A DNA stretch of 64,000 bases from Oceanobacillus sojae (GTDB taxonomy: Bacteria; Bacillota; Bacilli; Bacillales; Amphibacillaceae), in NCBI RefSeq assembly GCF_007991515.1, contig NZ_BJYM01000004.1:186001-250000 (forward strand), in the 5' to 3' direction. The position numbers and the translations under genes were made by a program. The notes beneath the pieces are model-generated. The model was given only the letters and a program-made list of their open reading frames with translations, made no database searches and was not told where the DNA came from. Below are positions 42,639-52,178 of this stretch, in pieces. The stretch's first letter is position 1, and each line of letters starts with the position of its first letter.

Positions 42639-43111
42639 TTTTTCTCTTTGCCCCGCTTTCTTTCATCCAATATAATTGCAATGATTACCATAATAACTCC
42701 TATGGTTAGTGAAGCATCAGCAACGTTGAATATCGGAAAGTTATAATTGAAAATATAGAAGTTTGCAAAATCAACCACTTCTTGAAATAAAATGCGATCA
42801 ATAAAATTCCCAACCGCTCCTCCTATTAATACACCAACTCCTGCAGCAATCAGGAAATCTTGTTTTCCATGTGTATGTAAAAAGTATATTAATCCGGCAA
42901 TAACAATTACTGTTATGATATAAAATAGCCACATTTGTCCTTCTAAAATGCCCCATGCTGCTCCAGAATTACGATGGGAGGTAATATAGAAGAAATCATT
43001 AATAATTGGTATTGATTCACCTATTTCCATTTTCGTAGCAACAAGCCATTTTGTCCATTGATCTATTCCAATTAAGACAAGTGCAATCAGATAGTATCTC
43101 CACATGTTCAT
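42635..43111 (-). CDS. lspA: Lipoprotein signal peptidase (signal peptidase II)
   Basis: LspA is a membrane aspartyl protease that removes signal peptides from diacylated prolipoproteins. The 158-residue protein has four hydrophobic segments; catalytic aspartates are Asp105 in GNFIDR and Asp132 in FNVADAS, and the N-terminal DQWTKW motif is present. It is followed by the overlapping rluD-type gene. In B. subtilis ylyA lies between ileS and lspA; here that gap holds a repeat element instead. Confidence 0.96.
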   Translation of the reverse strand: MNMWRYYLIALVLIGIDQWTKWLVATKMEIGESIPIINDFFYITSHRNSGAAWGILEGQMWLFYIITVIVIAGLIYFLHTHGKQDFLIAAGVGVLIGGAVGNFIDRILFQEVVDFANFYIFNYNFPIFNVADASLTIGVIMVIIAIILDERKRGKEKK

Positions 43112-43190
43112 TTCTCCAATCTAAGGAAGTCTTTTTTATCTTATCCTTTATGCTGGTAATTTTCAAGAAACAACCATAGGGAAAAGTGCT

Positions 43191-43530
43191 CTTGCCAAAG
43201 AGATGTCCGCTGCGACGGTTTTCGATGGGACGAGTAATCGCAAAAGCTCTTCGGTGGAACGAGTAATCGCAGTCCCAGTCCCAGGAAGTCGCTTTCCGCG
43301 GACAACGTTTAGCCTCCTCGGAAGAAAACCGCTTCCTGATCAGGTCTTCACCGGTTGCTTTTCCCACAGGAGTTGACTTCCATTCACTCCCATCTATATG
43401 AAAATATGTTTCTTTTTCTTTCTTACAAAGAATTTATACTAATTCTAGCGGAGTGTATTTCTGGAGCCTAAGATTACTCCCCCATCAAACCCGTCGGAGC
43501 GGTTATCTCCAGCATTTTTTATACTTTCTT
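43191..43530. repeat. Inverted-repeat intergenic element, copy 1
   Basis: Starts CTTGCCAAAGAGATGTCCGC, continues with GATGGGACGAGTAATCGC (and a second GGAACGAGTAATCGC), and ends with GATTACTCCCCCATCAAACC and CCAGCATTTTTTATACTTTC. The left and right parts are imperfect reverse complements. The same ends recur at 50853-51238. There is no credible gene in the 468-base gap between ileS and lspA. Confidence 0.7.
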
Positions 43531-43534
43531 ATTC

Positions 43535-43574
43535 TAAAAAAAGCCAGCCCTATTTTCAAGACTGACTTTTTTTA
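43535..43574 (-). terminator. ileS intrinsic terminator
   Basis: AAAAAGTCAGTCTT pairs with AGGGCTGGCTTTTT (several G-U pairs), followed by a seven-T run on the minus strand, starting about 5 bases after the ileS stop codon. Confidence 0.8.
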
Positions 43575-43579
43575 GTATT

Positions 43580-46336
43580 TTAATTTGTATAATTTTCTTT
43601 TACAACACTGGCACATCTTGCACAAAGTGTCGGGTGGTCTTTATCTTCACCTACTGTTTCAGAAACAACCCAGCAGCGTTCACATGTTTCGCCGGGATGC
43701 TTTTCAACTGCAACCTCTACATAATCATATTCTTTTCCGATGCCTTTTTCACTTGCAATAACTGCTTCAGAAACAATGAAGTACTGATGCAGATCAGCTA
43801 CATTTTCAAGCACCTGCTTTGTCTCTTCATCAAGAGGAGCTAATGTGATTTTTGCTTCTAATGATTTCCCGATAACCTTCTCTGCTCTGGCTTCTTCAAG
43901 AGCTTTCAGAACATCGTCTCTCACTTCCATAAAGTGATCCCATTTCCCGACAATACCTTCTGAATCTGCAACCTTACGCGGTTCAGGAATATCAGTAAAG
44001 TGGACGGTTTCCGCTTCTACTCCCGGAATGTATTCCCATACTTCCTCAGCTGTATGAGGAATAATTGGAGCAAGGACTTGCACAAGTGTTGTCAGGATTT
44101 CATAATAGCCTGTCTGAATACTGCGGCGACGCGGATGGTCAGCAGCTTCAATATATAGAATATCCTTCGCAAAATCTAAATAGAAGGAGCTTAAATCAAC
44201 TGCACAGAAATTATGAACCTGATTAATCACCGGTGCAAACTCAAAGTGCTCATAATTGTCACGTGCGCCTTTTAACACTTGCTGCAGGCGATAAAGCATA
44301 TAGCGGTCTACTTCCTGCAGGTCTTCATCCTTCACCCGGTCTTTAGCAGGATCAAAATCTGCAAGATTCGCTAATAAGAAACGGAAGGTATTTCGGATTT
44401 TACGATAGCTTTCAGATGTTTGTTTTAAAATATCATCAGAAATACGTACATCTGCCTGATAATCAACACTTGCAACCCAAAGTCTTAAAATATCTGATCC
44501 TAATTGTTTTTGTACTTTAGAAGGAACAATAACATTACCCAATGATTTACTCATCTTACGGCCGTTTCCATCAAGTACAAAACCATGGCTGATGATATTT
44601 TTATATGGTGCTTTCCCTGTCACTGCCACAGATGTAGATAATGATGAGTTAAACCAGCCGCGATACTGATCGCTGCCTTCTAAATAGATATCTGCCGGAC
44701 GCTGAAGCTCCGGCCGGTTCATAAGAACACCTTCATGGGATGAACCTGAATCAAACCATACGTCCATGATATCAACTTCTTTTGTAAATTTACCGTTTGG
44801 ACTATGCTCTGATGTAAATCCTTCCGGTAATAAATCCTCTGCTTCTCTTTCGAACCAAATATTTGAACCGTGCTCTCGGAAAAGATCAGATACATGAGAG
44901 ATTGTTTCATCTGTAATAATCGGTGTACCATCTTCCCCGTAAAAGACAGGGATAGGAACGCCCCAAGCACGCTGTCTGGAAATACACCAGTCTTCACGAT
45001 CTCTTACCATATTATATAGTCTTGTTTCTCCCCAATGCGGATACCAATTCACATTCTTAATTTCATCAAGGATTTCTTGGCGAAAGTCCTTGATGGAAGC
45101 AAACCATTGTGACGTAGCACGGAAAATAGTCGGTTTCTTGGTTCTCCAGTCATGCGGATAAGAGTGCGTAATAAACTCTAATTTTAACAAGGAACCAGTT
45201 TCATCTAATTTTTCCGTAATTACTTTATTTGCATCATCATAGAATAGTCCTTCAAATCCTGGCGCTTCACTTGTAAACACGCCTTTTTCATCGACTGGAC
45301 AAAATGCATCGATACCATACTTACGGCAAACATAGAAGTCATCTTCCCCGTGCCCAGGAGCTGTATGAACACAGCCTGTACCTGCATCAGTTGTAACATG
45401 CTCTCCAAGCATGACAAGCGATTGGCGATCATAGAATGGATGCCGCGCTTCTACTCTGTCAGCTTCCTGACCTTTAAACTTCTTCACAACAGTTACATCT
45501 TCCCAGCCTAATACTTCTTTGACATCTTCGAGCAGAGCTTCTGCTAAAACATACTTCTCATCATTTACTTGGGCAACAACATAGCTTAAATCTGGATGCA
45601 GGCTGATCCCTAAGTTAGCAGGAAGCGTCCATGGAGTAGTTGTCCAAATAATGATTTTCTCATCACCATCAAGTACATCTTTACCATCTGTTACTTCAAA
45701 AGAAACATAGATAGAAGGTGAGCGCTTATCCTGGTATTCAATTTCTGCTTCTGCAAGTGCAGACTCCGAAGAAGGAGACCAATATACGGGCTTAAGACCT
45801 TTATAAATATAGCCTTTTCTTGCCATTTCTCCAAATACCTTAATTTGGGAAGCTTCATAATCCTTTGTTAACGTAATATATGGATTATCCCAATCTCCGC
45901 GAACTCCTAATTTTTTAAATTGCGTACGCTGACTGTCAATTTGTCCAAGTGCATATTCTTCACAAAGCTTACGGAATTCAGCAACAGACATCTCTTTGCG
46001 CTTTACTTTCTTTTTCTTTGTCAATGCAGTCTCGATTGGCAATCCATGTGTATCCCAGCCGGGAACATACGGAGCATAATAGCCTGTCATAGATTTATAC
46101 CGAACAATAAAGTCCTTCAGGATTTTATTAAGCGCATGTCCAATATGAATATCTCCATTCGCATACGGAGGCCCATCATGTAAAATAAATAATGGTCTTC
46201 CTTTTGTACGCTCTAAGTTTTTTTGATACTGGTTACTTTCTTCCCAATTCTTTTGACGTTCAGGTTCTTTATTTGGCAGATTTCCCCGCATAGGAAATGC
46301 TGTTTTTGGCATTAATAGTGTTTGTTTATATTCCAA
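43580..46336 (-). CDS. ileS: Isoleucyl-tRNA synthetase
   Basis: IleS charges tRNA-Ile. The 918-residue class I synthetase has the HIGH-type motif [15 protein letters not shown], the CP1 editing domain ([12 protein letters not shown] and [10 protein letters not shown]), the KMSKS motif in [10 protein letters not shown], and a C-terminal zinc finger with CERCWVV and LCARC. Length and C-terminal zinc indicate the bacterial (non-mupirocin-resistant) type. It is preceded by a T-box leader and followed by a terminator, so it is probably a single-gene unit. Confidence 0.98.
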   Translation of the reverse strand: MEYKQTLLMPKTAFPMRGNLPNKEPERQKNWEESNQYQKNLERTKGRPLFILHDGPPYANGDIHIGHALNKILKDFIVRYKSMTGYYAPYVPGWDTHGLPIETALTKKKKVKRKEMSVAEFRKLCEEYALGQIDSQRTQFKKLGVRGDWDNPYITLTKDYEASQIKVFGEMARKGYIYKGLKPVYWSPSSESALAEAEIEYQDKRSPSIYVSFEVTDGKDVLDGDEKIIIWTTTPWTLPANLGISLHPDLSYVVAQVNDEKYVLAEALLEDVKEVLGWEDVTVVKKFKGQEADRVEARHPFYDRQSLVMLGEHVTTDAGTGCVHTAPGHGEDDFYVCRKYGIDAFCPVDEKGVFTSEAPGFEGLFYDDANKVITEKLDETGSLLKLEFITHSYPHDWRTKKPTIFRATSQWFASIKDFRQEILDEIKNVNWYPHWGETRLYNMVRDREDWCISRQRAWGVPIPVFYGEDGTPIITDETISHVSDLFREHGSNIWFEREAEDLLPEGFTSEHSPNGKFTKEVDIMDVWFDSGSSHEGVLMNRPELQRPADIYLEGSDQYRGWFNSSLSTSVAVTGKAPYKNIISHGFVLDGNGRKMSKSLGNVIVPSKVQKQLGSDILRLWVASVDYQADVRISDDILKQTSESYRKIRNTFRFLLANLADFDPAKDRVKDEDLQEVDRYMLYRLQQVLKGARDNYEHFEFAPVINQVHNFCAVDLSSFYLDFAKDILYIEAADHPRRRSIQTGYYEILTTLVQVLAPIIPHTAEEVWEYIPGVEAETVHFTDIPEPRKVADSEGIVGKWDHFMEVRDDVLKALEEARAEKVIGKSLEAKITLAPLDEETKQVLENVADLHQYFIVSEAVIASEKGIGKEYDYVEVAVEKHPGETCERCWVVSETVGEDKDHPTLCARCASVVKENYTN

Positions 46337-46386
46337 GATATTCCCTCCTGTTATTTTTATGACCTAAAAAATAATTATTTATATAC

Positions 46387-46677
46387 AAAAAGAGCCCTCT
46401 AATCCCTAAAGGGACGAGAAGACTCGCGGTACCACCCTTATAAATTTAATGCCCGGCATTAAATTCACTCGAAATCCGTAACGTGGACAGTCGGCTGTTA
46501 CTACGTGTATTCATAACAGCTACTCCAGAGTGATTTTCTAAAAGATTTCTGTATCAGGCTTACACCATCCCTGACTCGCTTATACAGAATATTCTTCTAT
46601 ACTTTCTCTTTCATTGTATTCCTATAAACATCATGATTTTTTTAATGTAAAATAAGTGTCAAAAAAACATTATACTT
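46387..46677 (-). promoter_or_regulatory. T-box riboswitch leader for ileS (tRNA-Ile)
   Basis: The minus strand carries the T-box sequence AGGGTGGTACCGCG (46438-46425). A terminator stem follows (GAGTCTTCTCGTCCC pairing with GGGATTAGAGGGCTC, then five T). Upstream is a stem I region with distal-loop GGGATGGTG. In AAATCACTCTGGAGTAGC the putative specifier codon is ATC (46534-46532), an isoleucine codon followed by a purine. Uncharged tRNA-Ile should stabilise the antiterminator and allow ileS transcription. Confidence 0.95.
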
Positions 46678-46683
46678 GTATGA

Positions 46684-46712
46684 ATTATATGTAATATACA
46701 ATCCTAAGTCAA
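46684..46712 (-). promoter_or_regulatory. ileS promoter
   Basis: -35 TTGACT (46712-46707), 17-base spacer, perfect -10 TATAAT (46689-46684). It lies immediately after the divIVA stop and about 350 bases above the ileS start, which fits a T-box leader. Confidence 0.9.
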
Positions 46713-46716
46713 GCCT

Positions 46717-47223
46717 TTATGATTCATGCTCCATCAGTTCCAAGTCTTCATCTACTTCAGTATCAAATAATTCTTGCCAATCATCTGTACCCAGCATTTC
46801 CAATTGTGCCTGGACCAGCATGCGCATTCTTGAACGGAATACCTTCGCTTGTTTTTTCAATTCTTCTACATCAAGTGAAATTTTCCGTGCTTTACTTAAT
46901 GCTTCATTTACAATTCGGTCGGCATTTTTTTCTGCTTCTTTCATAATTAATTTTGCTTCTTTTTGCGCGCTGCCTTTAATATCCTCTGCTGTTTCCTGGG
47001 CAACAAGAATAGATTTGTTTAGCGTTTCTTCAATGTTTGTAAAATGCCCTAATCGCTCTTGAAGCTCTTTTGCCTTTTGATCTAATTCATCTCTTTCACG
47101 GATAACAATTTCATAATCCTTCATTACTTGATCAAGGAATTTATTAACTTCATCTTCATCATAGCCCCGGAATCCTCTTGCAAATTCTTTATTATGAATA
47201 TCTAATGGTGATAATGCCACCAT
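46717..47223 (-). CDS. divIVA: Cell-division initiation/polar scaffold protein DivIVA
   Basis: DivIVA binds negatively curved membrane at septa and poles, recruiting Min proteins and, during sporulation, chromosome-anchoring factors. The conserved N-terminal membrane-binding domain LSPLDIHNKEFARGFRGYDEDEV is present, followed by coiled coils (heptad-rich from about residue 30 to 140) and a short acidic tail. A TTG at 47247 is in frame but GGGAGGTGG lies before the ATG at 47223 (168 residues). It is the last gene of the ylm cluster. Confidence 0.96.
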   Translation of the reverse strand: MVALSPLDIHNKEFARGFRGYDEDEVNKFLDQVMKDYEIVIRERDELDQKAKELQERLGHFTNIEETLNKSILVAQETAEDIKGSAQKEAKLIMKEAEKNADRIVNEALSKARKISLDVEELKKQAKVFRSRMRMLVQAQLEMLGTDDWQELFDTEVDEDLELMEHES

Positions 47224-47299
47224 CTCCACCTCCCTAATCGGTTCCAAGCTGTCAATTTCTCTCTTTATTATTCAATAATTCCAGCGTAAATGCCAGCAC

Positions 47300-48076
47300 T
47301 TATTGTAAAATTGCAGCCGTCATTTTAATTTTGTCTTTCTTCGATCTCCCGCGTATTTCAACTATTTTGCTTCTGCCTTTTCCACGTACAGAAAGCATAT
47401 CTCCTTCCTGTAGTTGGAATTTCACATCATCCACTACCCGATAATTTACTTTTACAAGCAGTTTTTGAATAAGTGCAGCTGCATCTTTTCGGGATAATCC
47501 ATATATCTCTTTAATCACTGTATCTAATCGCAGGGAAGAGATTGTTTTATCATACTCTTTCCAATTTTCTTTTTTGACAGCCAGAGATTCAAGGGATTGT
47601 TCCTTAAAGGAGATACGGGATTTTTTGATTGAGGTCAAATTCATCTGAATAAACGGAACGACCTCTCCTGCTGCCAGCAAATGAATTTTCCCATCTGCTG
47701 CCGTAATATCTCCAAGTTTTTTACGCTTTACACCTTGTGATAAAAAAGCCCCCATTACATCACGATGCTCCAGACTTACAAATTTCTCTGGATAAACCGC
47801 TTCTAGAAGTTGAATTTGAAACATATCCTTTGTAATGGTTTCATAAACAGGCGCAATAACTATCCTTTTCCGTTCGCTGTATTCTGACCCGCCAAAGGCT
47901 TCTGTTTGCAGTTCATCTTGGCTGGTTCCTAAAAGCATCTGTACAATTTCCTGCTCACGAGGATCCAAAAAATCAGTCAGCTTCGGAATATAAGACCGCT
48001 CCACCTGGTCTTTCCAGGAGAGGACCTGATCTATAAAAGGCTGTTCTTCTTTTCGAAAATGCTGATAAACTTCCAT
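47300..48076 (-). CDS. ylmH: S4-domain RNA-binding protein YlmH
   Basis: A protein of about 258 residues with a C-terminal S4 RNA-binding domain (about residues 180-240, SRKDAAALIQKLLVKVNYRVV). B. subtilis YlmH is reported to act in ribosome-associated quality control, releasing stalled peptidyl-tRNA; the rqcH gene is elsewhere in this window. Of two ATGs, the one at 48076 has AGAAAGGG seven bases away, while the one at 48082 abuts it. It lies between ylmG and divIVA. Confidence 0.93.
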   Translation of the reverse strand: MEVYQHFRKEEQPFIDQVLSWKDQVERSYIPKLTDFLDPREQEIVQMLLGTSQDELQTEAFGGSEYSERKRIVIAPVYETITKDMFQIQLLEAVYPEKFVSLEHRDVMGAFLSQGVKRKKLGDITAADGKIHLLAAGEVVPFIQMNLTSIKKSRISFKEQSLESLAVKKENWKEYDKTISSLRLDTVIKEIYGLSRKDAAALIQKLLVKVNYRVVDDVKFQLQEGDMLSVRGKGRSKIVEIRGRSKKDKIKMTAAILQ

Positions 48077-48097
48077 GGTCATCCCTTTCTCTGAATC

Positions 48098-48361
48098 CTA
48101 AAACATCATTGCAAATTGCATAAAGCCTTGTCTTGCAAACTGCAGCAAGAGTATAGCAACAATTGGTGAAAAGTCAATCATACCAAGCGGCGGAATGAAT
48201 TTACGAAAAATCTCTAAATAAGGCTCACAAATTTTCCCTAGCATTTCCCCAAATTGTGACTCCCTTGCTCCCGGAAACCAGGACATTAAAATATATGCTA
48301 TCAGTGCAAAGCTGTAAATGCTTAAAGCAAAACTTATTATTGAAACGATTTGTGCCAACAT
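48098..48361 (-). CDS. ylmG: YggT family membrane protein YlmG
   Basis: An 87-residue protein with two hydrophobic helices (about residues 5-27 and 62-83) around the conserved [20 protein letters not shown] and RKFIPPLG segments of the YggT family. It is linked to division because of its constant place next to sepF; mechanism unknown. It starts 6 bases after sepF. Confidence 0.92.
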   Translation of the reverse strand: MLAQIVSIISFALSIYSFALIAYILMSWFPGARESQFGEMLGKICEPYLEIFRKFIPPLGMIDFSPIVAILLLQFARQGFMQFAMMF

Positions 48362-48367
48362 CTGCTG

Positions 48368-48805
48368 CTACCATCCTTTATCATAATCTTCCTGTTCATA
48401 CAACATTTCAGAAATGCTTCCAGTAATCTCCACATTGTCTGGTGTACATAGGAATGTTTCAGAACCTAATTTCTGAATATCCCCTTTTACGGCATAGACC
48501 GTTCCACTCAGAAAATCAACAATACGCTTTGCCTGCTGATGATCCACCCGCTGCAAATTAATAATCACAGCACGTCTGTTCACAATGTTATCTGCTATGT
48601 CCTGAGCTTCATTATAATTTCTTGGTTCTGCCAGGACAACCTTTGAACTCGTATTTTGTATACTGGAAAGGTTCACAACATTTTTACTCGCTGCTGTTTT
48701 TTCCTGAGTATGAGGGGGTTCTTCTTCTTGTTCATTTTCTACATATTCATACTCATATTCATCATCCAGAGTGAAATAATTCTTAAGCTTCTTTTTAAAG
48801 CTCAT
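48368..48805 (-). CDS. sepF: Cell division protein SepF
   Basis: SepF assembles rings that bundle FtsZ and anchor it to membrane. The N-terminal amphipathic membrane helix ([13 protein letters not shown]) and the C-terminal alpha-beta domain (about residues 58-140: [33 protein letters not shown]) are complete; an acidic linker joins them. Length 145 is usual. It follows ylmE and precedes ylmG, as in B. subtilis. Confidence 0.96.
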   Translation of the reverse strand: MSFKKKLKNYFTLDDEYEYEYVENEQEEEPPHTQEKTAASKNVVNLSSIQNTSSKVVLAEPRNYNEAQDIADNIVNRRAVIINLQRVDHQQAKRIVDFLSGTVYAVKGDIQKLGSETFLCTPDNVEITGSISEMLYEQEDYDKGW

Positions 48806-48820
48806 TCTCTACACCTCACT

Positions 48821-49501
48821 TTAAAGTTCTTTGCCAACCAGTTTTGTCCCTATACGGATATGTGTAGCGCCTTCTTCTACAGCAACTTTATAATCATTAC
48901 TCATTCCCATAGATAAGTATTCGCATGGTGCATAGTCTAAATGCAGGCTCTGGATGTAATCGCGCAGCAGCCGTAATTTTTTAAACAGCGGACGGGCCTC
49001 TTCCGGATTATCAACATGCGGAGCCATTGTCATCAAGCCGACAACGCGGATATTCTTAAAAAGAGCCAATTCTTTTATAAAGGGTTCCACTTTGTCTTCA
49101 GCTAATCCATGCTTCGATTCCTCACCGCTTACGTTAACCTGAACAAAACAGGAAACTGTTTTCTGGCTCCGCTTATTAATTTCTTTTGCCAGAGATTTTC
49201 TATCTAGTGAATGAATATAATCAATATGATGAAGAATATCTTTTACTTTTCTGGATTGCAATGATCCAATAAAGTGCCATGTGGCACTTTCCCCAATCTC
49301 TTCAAATTTCGCTAAAAATCCTTCATTTCTATTTTCACCAAGGTTGGTTACCCCGGCAGATAATGCTTCTTTTGCTCGTTCTATTGTAACATATTTTGTT
49401 ACAGCGATAATATTAATATCTTCTTTATTTCTGCCAGCTCTCTCCGCAGCCTGCTCTATATCTGCTTGAATTTTAATAAGATTTTCACTTACAGCAACCA
49501 T
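48821..49501 (-). CDS. ylmE: PLP homeostasis protein (YggS/PLPBP family, YlmE)
   Basis: A single-domain PLP-binding protein of 226 residues that controls pyridoxal phosphate levels and amino-acid balance. The PLP lysine lies in IIAVTKYV (residue about 36), with GENRNEGFLAKFE, WHFIGSLQSRK, and the phosphate-binding LSMGMSNDYKVAVEEGATHIRIG at the C-terminus. It sits between pgeF and sepF in the conserved ylm cluster. Confidence 0.95.
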   Translation of the reverse strand: MVAVSENLIKIQADIEQAAERAGRNKEDINIIAVTKYVTIERAKEALSAGVTNLGENRNEGFLAKFEEIGESATWHFIGSLQSRKVKDILHHIDYIHSLDRKSLAKEINKRSQKTVSCFVQVNVSGEESKHGLAEDKVEPFIKELALFKNIRVVGLMTMAPHVDNPEEARPLFKKLRLLRDYIQSLHLDYAPCEYLSMGMSNDYKVAVEEGATHIRIGTKLVGKEL

Positions 49502-49513
49502 TCTACTCCTCCA

Positions 49514-50332
49514 TTACTTCTTCTGTTTCTCAAAGCCAATAAACCCCAGCATTCTTCCTGTTTTTCCTTTATCACGACGATGAGAGAAGAATATCGTCTC
49601 AGCTTGGAAAGTACAATATTTTGTTATCTCTATATTATGACGAAAGACACCAGATTGTACAAGAATATCGACATTTAGCTCTTTTAAGTCAATTAAATAT
49701 TGATTTGGTGATACTTCTTCGGTGAATTTTTGTTTTTGGTCCTCACTAAGATGAGATAGTACGGTATCATCAACAACGTAGCTTTCTTTGGAGATACTCG
49801 GACCAACTGCAACCTTCAGATCTTTTACAGATGCTCCGGCCTGCTCCAATTCCTGAACCATTTTCCCTGCAATCTGTCCAACAGTCCCTTTCCAGCCGGC
49901 ATGGGCAATGCCAGCTATCCTTGTGGTTGGATCTACAAAAAACAGCGGAACACAATCTGCAAAGAAAGCTGTTGCAAGTATACGATCCGCTTCATTTGTA
50001 ATTAATCCATCGACTCCAGATATACTGGAATCAAATGAAATACTGCCCTTTCCGGCATCTTCAATATCCAGCAGATGAATTTCTGTTCCATGAACCTGTT
50101 CGCCGCAAGCCCAGCGGTTAAGCGAGATATTAAGCTCCTGACTTAGAATACTCCGATTTTCCAACACCTTTTTTTCGTCATCAAATACATGGAGCCCCAT
50201 ATTTAATTGCCTGTAGGCTCCCTCACTTACTCCACCGTTTTTTGTTGTAAAGCCTGCAATCAGACCCGGAATTTCCTCCTCCAATGAAGATAAATGAAGT
50301 CTTGTCTCACTTTTAAGCTTAAATGGCTCCAT
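49514..50332 (-). CDS. pgeF: Peptidoglycan editing factor PgeF (laccase domain, YlmD)
   Basis: A 272-residue protein of the YfiH/COG1496 family; E. coli members hydrolyse wrongly built UDP-MurNAc-serine, and others act as purine nucleosidases with zinc. Metal-binding residues are visible in EQVHGTEIHL (His), ATAFFADCVPLFF (Cys) and IAGIAHAGWKGTVGQ (His). Its place between ylmC and ylmE is conserved. The exact substrate in this organism is inferred from the family. Confidence 0.92.
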   Translation of the reverse strand: MEPFKLKSETRLHLSSLEEEIPGLIAGFTTKNGGVSEGAYRQLNMGLHVFDDEKKVLENRSILSQELNISLNRWACGEQVHGTEIHLLDIEDAGKGSISFDSSISGVDGLITNEADRILATAFFADCVPLFFVDPTTRIAGIAHAGWKGTVGQIAGKMVQELEQAGASVKDLKVAVGPSISKESYVVDDTVLSHLSEDQKQKFTEEVSPNQYLIDLKELNVDILVQSGVFRHNIEITKYCTFQAETIFFSHRRDKGKTGRMLGFIGFEKQKK

Positions 50333-50466
50333 GTCTCTTTCCCTCTTTTCGCTTTAATGATGAATTCAAATTCCTTTGATTACTATATTTTCATTAAATT
50401 TTTTGAGCAATCTTTTTAAAATCAATTTTGTGTCTTATTTTAACACATTATATCGATAATTTCTCC

Positions 50467-50727
50467 TTAATCTTCTGTATAGAGATCCGGTCCTTTTACT
50501 TTTTCCACTAAGATAACATCTTCTCCAATCCGTACAATTTTTTCCCAGGCAATAAAAAGCTCTCCTGCCTTAGCAAACATTCCTGATTTTTTGCCTTTTC
50601 CTTCCGCAATAATTGCAATAACCCTTCCAGTTCTCCCATCTATCTCTAAGTCTATAATATGTCCTAAACGTGTTCCATCGTCCATAACAATAAGTTCTTT
50701 TATTTGCAATTCAGATAGTTTCACCAT
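50467..50727 (-). CDS. ylmC: PRC-barrel protein, YlmC/YmxH sporulation family
   Basis: An 86-residue PRC-barrel domain protein with the motif LIVMDDGTRLGHIIDLEIDG and a WEKIVRIGEDVILVE C-terminus. B. subtilis YlmC and YmxH are linked to sporulation by sigma-factor control, without a known mechanism. It lies between sigG and pgeF; ylmA, which occurs here in B. subtilis, is absent. Confidence 0.88.
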   Translation of the reverse strand: MVKLSELQIKELIVMDDGTRLGHIIDLEIDGRTGRVIAIIAEGKGKKSGMFAKAGELFIAWEKIVRIGEDVILVEKVKGPDLYTED

Positions 50728-50852
50728 CCCAGCTCCCTCCCTCTTATTATCCTATGCATGGGAACATGCTTTTTTTCATGGAAAATAAAAACCAGATGTT
50801 CTTGTGATGCAGAGGTTCACTTGCATGAGAAAAACCAAGAAAATCACTTGTT

Positions 50853-51238
50853 CTTGCTAAGGAGATGTCCGCTGCGAAGTTTTTTGATGGGACGAGTAAT
50901 CGCAGTCCCAGTCCCAGAAGAAATATACGGAGACTCCTGTGGGAATGCGCGCAAAACGGAAAAGGAAGTTCGGTTAAGTTCGCGACGTTCTGTCTCAGGC
51001 ACCGAATTGACATACGTCCTGTATGCTTCCGCAAGAAAAAAGTGCTCTTCTTTTTTCTACCACAGGTATAAGTGCGACTTTAGCTTTGTCTGCGACTGTC
51101 GGCTTGCCAATTGCTAAGTCTTCTTTAGAGGAGATGAGCTCTGGCCCACGGAAAGTGTAGTGTATTTCTGGGGCTGCGATTACTCACCCCATGAAAACCG
51201 TTGGACCGTCTAGTCTTCAGCATTTTTATATACTTTCT
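50853..51238. repeat. Inverted-repeat intergenic element, copy 2
   Basis: Left end CTTGCTAAGGAGATGTCCGC and GATGGGACGAGTAATCGCAG; right end CTGCGATTACTCACCCCATG, then CAGCATTTTTATATACTTTC. The left GACGAGTAATCGCAGTCCCAG arm is nearly complementary to the right arm. The interior carries GGAGACTCCTGTGGGAATGCG (50929-50949). Both ends match copy 1. No gene can be supported in the 547-base ylmC-sigG gap. Confidence 0.72.
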
Positions 51239-51271
51239 AAAAAAAAGCCTTACCGCTGTGGGCAAGGCTTA
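51239..51271 (-). terminator. sigG intrinsic terminator
   Basis: AAGCCTTGCC and GGTAAGGCTT form a 10-bp stem with a 6-base loop, followed by eight T on the minus strand, 4 bases after the sigG stop. Confidence 0.9.
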
Positions 51272-51274
51272 TAT

Positions 51275-52057
51275 TCATTCAAACATTTGCTTATTCATTT
51301 GGTTGATAGCACCTTTTTCAAGTCTGGACACTTGTGCCTGGGAGATTCCAATCTCATCAGCCACTTCCATCTGTGTTTTTCCTTGAAAAAAGCGCTTATT
51401 TAAAATCATTTTTTCTCTTGCATTTAACCTGTGCATTCCTTCTTTCAAGGATAGCTTATCTACCCATGATGAATCTTTATCCTTATCATCGCTTAGCTGA
51501 TCCATTACAAAAATAGGGTCGCCGCCATCATTGTAAATTGGCTCAAAAAGTGAAACAGGATCTTGAATCGCATCCAGTGCAAAGACTATCTCAGCCTGCT
51601 CTACTCCCATTTCTTTCGCTATTTCAGCGGGAGATGGATCTTTGGATGTTTTACTGATTAATTGCTCTCTGACCTGCAGAGCCCGGTAAGCAATATCCCG
51701 TAAAGATCTGGATACACGAATAGGATTATTATCCCGTAAATACCTTCTAATCTCACCAATAATCATTGGAACAGCATAGGTAGAAAAACGTACATTATGC
51801 GATAAATCAAAATTATCAATAGATTTCATTAAACCAATACACCCAACCTGAAATAAATCATCAACATATTCACCGCGATTATTAAATCGTTGAATGACAC
51901 TGAGAACAAGACGCAAATTGCCATTCACTAATTCTTCCCGGGCTGTTATATCATTTTCTTCTTGCATTCGAATAAATAATTTTTTCATTTCATCATTTTT
52001 AAGTACTGGAAGTTTTGATGTATCAACCCCGCATATTTCAACTTTATGTCTTGTCAT
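51275..52057 (-). CDS. sigG: RNA polymerase sporulation sigma factor SigG
   Basis: Sigma-G directs late forespore transcription. Region 2 (NLRLVLSVIQRFNNRGEYVDD, then STYAVPMIIGEIRRYLRDN) and region 4 (FFQGKTQMEVADEIGISQAQ) are very close to B. subtilis. The frame reaches a TTG/ATG at 52075, but GGGGAGGTTTT lies nine bases before the ATG at 52057, giving 260 residues starting MTRHKVEICGVDTSKLP. It follows sigE after 121 bases, with leader features described separately. The terminator directly after the stop makes it the last gene of the cluster. Confidence 0.97.
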   Translation of the reverse strand: MTRHKVEICGVDTSKLPVLKNDEMKKLFIRMQEENDITAREELVNGNLRLVLSVIQRFNNRGEYVDDLFQVGCIGLMKSIDNFDLSHNVRFSTYAVPMIIGEIRRYLRDNNPIRVSRSLRDIAYRALQVREQLISKTSKDPSPAEIAKEMGVEQAEIVFALDAIQDPVSLFEPIYNDGGDPIFVMDQLSDDKDKDSSWVDKLSLKEGMHRLNAREKMILNKRFFQGKTQMEVADEIGISQAQVSRLEKGAINQMNKQMFE

Positions 52058-52062
52058 TCCCG

Positions 52063-52119
52063 AAAACCTCCCCAATCTTAGATGCTGTTCAAGGACAGTA
52101 TCTCCCCGGGGAGAGTTTT
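52063..52119 (-). promoter_or_regulatory. sigG leader hairpin that can cover the ribosome-binding site
   Basis: AAAACTCTCCCC (52119-52108) is complementary to the Shine-Dalgarno region GGGGAGGTTTT (52073-52063) with a single bulged base. TCTCCCCGGGGAGA (52101-52114) is a perfect 14-base palindrome that competes for the same arm. A GAATA (52124-52120) and GGAGATACT (52105-52097), 14 bases apart, loosely resemble a forespore sigma promoter that would start after the blocking arm. Confidence 0.6.
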
Positions 52120-52178
52120 TATTCAGGGAAAAATTGTAAAAAAAGCAATGTTATGCGGAGAATAATTGATATATCAAG

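Noticed and set aside
43017..43367. Open frame of 116 codons on the minus strand upstream of lspA
   Set aside because: It lies largely in repeat DNA and overlaps the 5' end of lspA in another frame; no ribosome site or family resemblance.
46700..46730. Separate divIVA terminator before the ileS promoter
   Set aside because: No stem with a T tract follows the divIVA stop; the sequence there is the ileS promoter, so read-through into the T-box leader is possible.
50758..51117. 119-codon plus-strand frame in the ylmC-sigG gap
   Set aside because: Formed entirely by the repeated inverted element; the same region is non-coding in the other copy.
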